From positions 41,274-105,273 of the forward strand of contig JOAZ01000035.1 in assembly GCA_000720535.1 (NCBI GenBank): a DNA stretch of 64,000 nucleotides. Direction: 5' to 3'. This document shows positions 61,689-64,000 of the stretch, one piece after another. The notes under the pieces were generated by a model that worked only from the letters and a program-made list of their open reading frames with translations, made no database searches and was not told where the DNA came from. The stretch is from Streptomyces halstedii. Lineage in GTDB: Bacteria > Actinomycetota > Actinomycetes > Streptomycetales > Streptomycetaceae. The position numbers were made by a program, and so were the translations under genes. Position 1 is the first letter of the stretch, and each line of letters begins with the position of its first letter.

Positions 61689-62996
61689 TCAGTGAGCGGT
61701 GGCGGGAGCCGTGGCCGGCTCGCTCTCCGGCAGGGAGACCGCCACCACCCGGGAGGGCACCGAGGCGAGTGACGGATTGTCCTGGACGGCGGTGAGCCGC
61801 CGGCCCAGCTTCAGCGCCAGCACGCTGATGCCCAGGGAGAACAGCACGAACGTCACGATGTACGGGCCGTGCAGCGACGCCCCCATGGGGCCGCCCACGG
61901 CCGGACCGACGGCCAGCGCCAACTGCTTCACCAGGGCGAACGCCGAGTTGTACTGGCCGACCATGGCCTCCGGAGCGAGGTCGGCGACGAGCGGGGCCAC
62001 GGTCGGCGACAGCATCGCCTCACCGAGCCCGAACAGGGCGTACGTCGAGATCATCGCGGCCGTCGCCATGGTCTGGCTGCCGTGCCCGAGACCCGCGTAC
62101 CCGGCGACGATCCAGGCGAACGCCCAGATCAGACCGACCCACGCGATGACGCGGCTGCGCCGCCGGCGCTCCACGAGCCGCAGCACGACGAACTGCGCCA
62201 GCACGATGACCGCCGTGTTGGCGGCCAGCGCGACACCCAGGGTCGAGGGGGCGATCCCGGCGGCCTCGGTGCCGTAGGCGGCCAGGCCTGACTCGAACTG
62301 TCCGTAGCAGGCGAAGAAGATCACGAAGCCCAGGACGCACAGCTGCACCATCGCCCGGTGCGAGAGCAGCACCCGCAGACCGCTCCGGGGAGCGGCGGTG
62401 CCGGTGGCGAGGGCGGAGGGCGCGTGCGGCATGCGAACGGTGGCGGCGACGACACCGAGAACGACGAACATGGCCGCCTCGATGAGGAAGAGCACCGTGA
62501 AACTCGACGGCTGGCCCACGTCGACCAGCTGCCCTCCGACCAGCCCGCCGACGCCGAGCCCGAGGTTCTGCAGGAAGAACTGCATGGCGAAGACACGGGT
62601 GCGGGTCGAGGCGTCCGAGCACCGCACCAGCATCGTCGCGAGCGCCGGCTGCATCACGGCGGTACCCGCTCCGAGGACCGCCGCGGAGAGCACCGACGAG
62701 GTCACCCCGCTCGACAGCCCCAGCGCGACGGCGCCGACGGACGCGGTCCCCGAGGCCACCACCAGCACGGACAGCGGGCCGCGCCGGTCGATCACCCGCC
62801 CGGTGAACGGCAGGACGGCCAGAGCCGCCATGGCGAAGACAGCCAGCACGACACCCGCCGTACCGGCCCCCAGATCCCGTACCTGCGCCACATAGACGTA
62901 CAGATACGGAACGGTGAACCCGAGTCCGAACGCGCTCAGCGCGCTTCCCACCTGGATCCGCCGCAGCGCCGCACCCATCTCCCTGGTCACACTCAC
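61689..62996 (-). CDS. MFS transporter
   Basis: This 435-residue protein has 12 hydrophobic helices. Helices 2-3 carry GRVIDRRGPLSVLV, the MFS loop A motif, and a later repeat, RLVERRRRSRVI, lies between helices 8 and 9. The MDR-type exporter pattern with GTAVMQPALATML is visible in helix 4-5. The tail is a short hydrophilic segment ending EPATAPATAH. GTG at 62996 is used, with alternative GTG 62990 and ATG 62978. It is divergent from a MarR regulator, a usual arrangement for a drug or metabolite exporter controlled by its neighbour. Confidence 0.87.
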   Translation of the reverse strand: MSVTREMGAALRRIQVGSALSAFGLGFTVPYLYVYVAQVRDLGAGTAGVVLAVFAMAALAVLPFTGRVIDRRGPLSVLVVASGTASVGAVALGLSSGVTSSVLSAAVLGAGTAVMQPALATMLVRCSDASTRTRVFAMQFFLQNLGLGVGGLVGGQLVDVGQPSSFTVLFLIEAAMFVVLGVVAATVRMPHAPSALATGTAAPRSGLRVLLSHRAMVQLCVLGFVIFFACYGQFESGLAAYGTEAAGIAPSTLGVALAANTAVIVLAQFVVLRLVERRRRSRVIAWVGLIWAFAWIVAGYAGLGHGSQTMATAAMISTYALFGLGEAMLSPTVAPLVADLAPEAMVGQYNSAFALVKQLALAVGPAVGGPMGASLHGPYIVTFVLFSLGISVLALKLGRRLTAVQDNPSLASVPSRVVAVSLPESEPATAPATAH

Positions 62997-63040
62997 CTAC
63001 CTCAGAACATCGAAGAACCTTGAAGAACACAGACCAATAG

Positions 63041-63082
63041 ACTTTACCACTAAAGTTTGAAGCTCAACACTTCAGGCTGAAG
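63041..63082. promoter_or_regulatory. MarR-type operator dyads between MFS and marR genes
   Basis: ACTTTA-CCAC-TAAAGT (63041-63056) is a perfect dyad of 16 bp. CTTCA-GGC-TGAAG (63070-63082) is a second smaller one. Both lie in an AT-rich patch of the 124-bp divergent spacer, where a MarR dimer would cover both promoters. The coding strand of marR then has GCAATACT as a possible -10 (63107-63114) just before its ATG. Confidence 0.65.
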
Positions 63083-63120
63083 GACTTAGATGGGATCGGC
63101 GGGCGTGCAATACTCCCGCC

Positions 63121-63678
63121 ATGTCTGACAACCCCGAGCAGCCCGGACCCCACGAGCCGAGCCTCGACGAGCAGATCGCCGCCTACCAGCGAGAGTTCCG
63201 GGACCTCGACCCCCAGGTCGAGCAGATCGTCTCCGCCCTCGGCCGGCTGAACCGCCGGATGAACGTCGCGTACGGCAGACAGCTCGCCGACCTCGGCATC
63301 AGCAACGCCGAGTGGGAGGTCCTCAAGACCCTGGTGCTGGCCGGTGCGCCGTACCGCCTGGGCCCCGGCGAACTCGCCAAGCGCCTCGGACTCACCCCGG
63401 CGGCGATGACACACCGCATCGACCGCATGGCGGGCGAGGGGCTGGTGACCCGGGACAGGGACGAGAACAACCGGGTACGGGTCATCGTCGAGGTGACCGA
63501 CGAGGGCCGTACGAAGTGGCTTGAGGCGATGCGGATGGCCACCACCTTCGAGGAGGACCTCCTTCAGGACCTCTCGGATGAGGAGCGCGGATCCCTGGGC
63601 GAGATCCTGATCCGCCTGTTGCGCCGGGTGGAGCACGAGCAGCCCGACGCGGGCGGCCGGCTCACCGACCTGGACTGA
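63121..63678 (+). CDS. MarR-family transcriptional regulator
   Basis: This 185-residue protein has N-terminal dimerisation helices (QIVSALGRLNRRMNVAYGRQ), then the winged helix: ISNAEWEVLKTLVLAG, LGPGELAKRLGLTPAAMTHRID and the wing LVTRDRDENNRVRVIVEVTD, finishing with C-terminal helices. ATG at 63121 is the natural start. It probably represses itself and the divergent MFS exporter through the dyads at 63041-63082. No Cys is present, so it is not an OhrR-type redox sensor; a small-molecule ligand is more likely. Confidence 0.9.
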   Translation: MSDNPEQPGPHEPSLDEQIAAYQREFRDLDPQVEQIVSALGRLNRRMNVAYGRQLADLGISNAEWEVLKTLVLAGAPYRLGPGELAKRLGLTPAAMTHRIDRMAGEGLVTRDRDENNRVRVIVEVTDEGRTKWLEAMRMATTFEEDLLQDLSDEERGSLGEILIRLLRRVEHEQPDAGGRLTDLD

Positions 63679-63703
63679 CCGGGGCGGGAGCCGCGGATCG
63701 GGG

Positions 63704-64000
63704 TTGACACGCCGTTGTCCGGTCCGTAAGGTTCTTCGAGTTGTCACAGAGCCGGTACGGCTTCATGATGACCGATCCCGCCGCTCACGCGACAAACAAA
63801 CTCAGCACGATCTCCCATCGGGGAGAATTTCGGCATGCCGGAATTCAATACGAAGGCTCGATTATGAGCCGCCGAGAGAATCCGCTAGAGTTTGAGCGTC
63901 AGAACGGCCCAACGGCCGGGACGGCGAAGCCCGCTGACTGGGAATCAGGCCCGAAAGGATCTGATAGAGTCGGACTCGCCGGAAAGGGAAACGCGAAAGC
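63704..64000 (+). promoter_or_regulatory. Promoter and leader of a probable rRNA operon
   Basis: TTGACA at 63704-63709 and TAAGGT at 63727-63732 are spaced by exactly 17 bp, the best vegetative promoter in the window. Downstream, TAGAGT hexamers at 63886-63891 and 63965-63970 could be further -10 elements, as rrn operons in Streptomyces have several promoters. The 3' part (ATCTGATAGAGTCGG...CCGGAAAGGGAAACGCGAAAGC) resembles the leader just before Streptomyces 16S rRNA. No mature 16S sequence is inside the window. Confidence 0.65.

Noticed and set aside
63704-64000. 16S rRNA gene inside the window
   Set aside because: Only promoter and leader-like sequence is present; no mature 16S 5' end motif was found before base 64000.

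Overview
The window is high-GC actinobacterial DNA and almost certainly comes from a Streptomyces chromosome. It carries bldC, an Lsr2 paralogue, valine dehydrogenase, an AtrA-type TetR regulator, an AfsR/SARP-like regulator and an NsdA-type sporulation protein, together with GTG starts and strong GC bias. From memory, the gene order matches the S. coelicolor region around SCO4072 to SCO4122. That synteny was recalled and not computed, so SCO names are pointers only. It looks like chromosomal core, with a few small accessory scars.

Layout. 1-2854: a leftward operon of ABC exporter plus sensor kinase, cut by the window edge, with inverted repeats upstream. 2945-3168: two tRNA-Gly genes. 3322-13507: lsrL diverging from purS-purQ-purL, then an ArsR regulator with an M23 peptidase, a mycothiol-type DinB enzyme, a META-domain lipoprotein, and purF-purM. 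13708-18420: DUF3073, vdh, bldC, DUF6274 and a tRNA-Asp. 18541-25087: hrpA, a small secreted protein, and a DsbA-like/CcdA redox pair. 25129-25411: tRNA-Phe, tRNA-Asp and tRNA-Glu. 25492-31251: metallophosphoesterase, zincin, Pro-rich lipoprotein, a DEAD-box helicase preceded by a 30-codon leader ORF, and tRNA-Lys. 31252-37212 is the most irregular part: ydcF, a truncated gene, a mannosyltransferase, a SigE-family sigma factor with a membrane partner, several small proteins, an array of palindromic repeats, and the initiator tRNA. 37371-46036: a TipA-like MerR regulator, a PP2C phosphatase, a c-di-AMP riboswitch with an M23 peptidase, an aldo/keto reductase, a hairpin element lying in the 3' part of prsW, trmB and lhgO. 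46173-63678: NsdA-type protein, degenerate asparagine synthase, AfsR-like regulator, a sigma factor fused to a carbohydrate-binding-type domain, atrA, a type II NADH dehydrogenase, a PAS/PP2C/ATPase regulator, and a divergent MFS/MarR pair. 63704-64000 resembles the promoter and leader of an rRNA operon.

How the genes fit together. purS, purQ, purL, purF and purM supply most of the early steps of IMP synthesis. The remainder is dominated by developmental and envelope regulation: BldC, LsrL, AtrA, AfsR-like, NsdA-like, two sigma factors, two PP2C phosphatases, two M23 peptidases and PrsW. The strongest unexplained signals are: (i) the single-chain sigma/zinc-finger/membrane/NPCBM protein with a 15-G tract in its linker; (ii) the asparagine-synthase-like protein that has lost both catalytic signatures; (iii) the palindromic hairpin element that prsW reads through; (iv) the leader ORF of the DEAD-box helicase; and (v) the six-copy palindrome array near 36.0 kb.
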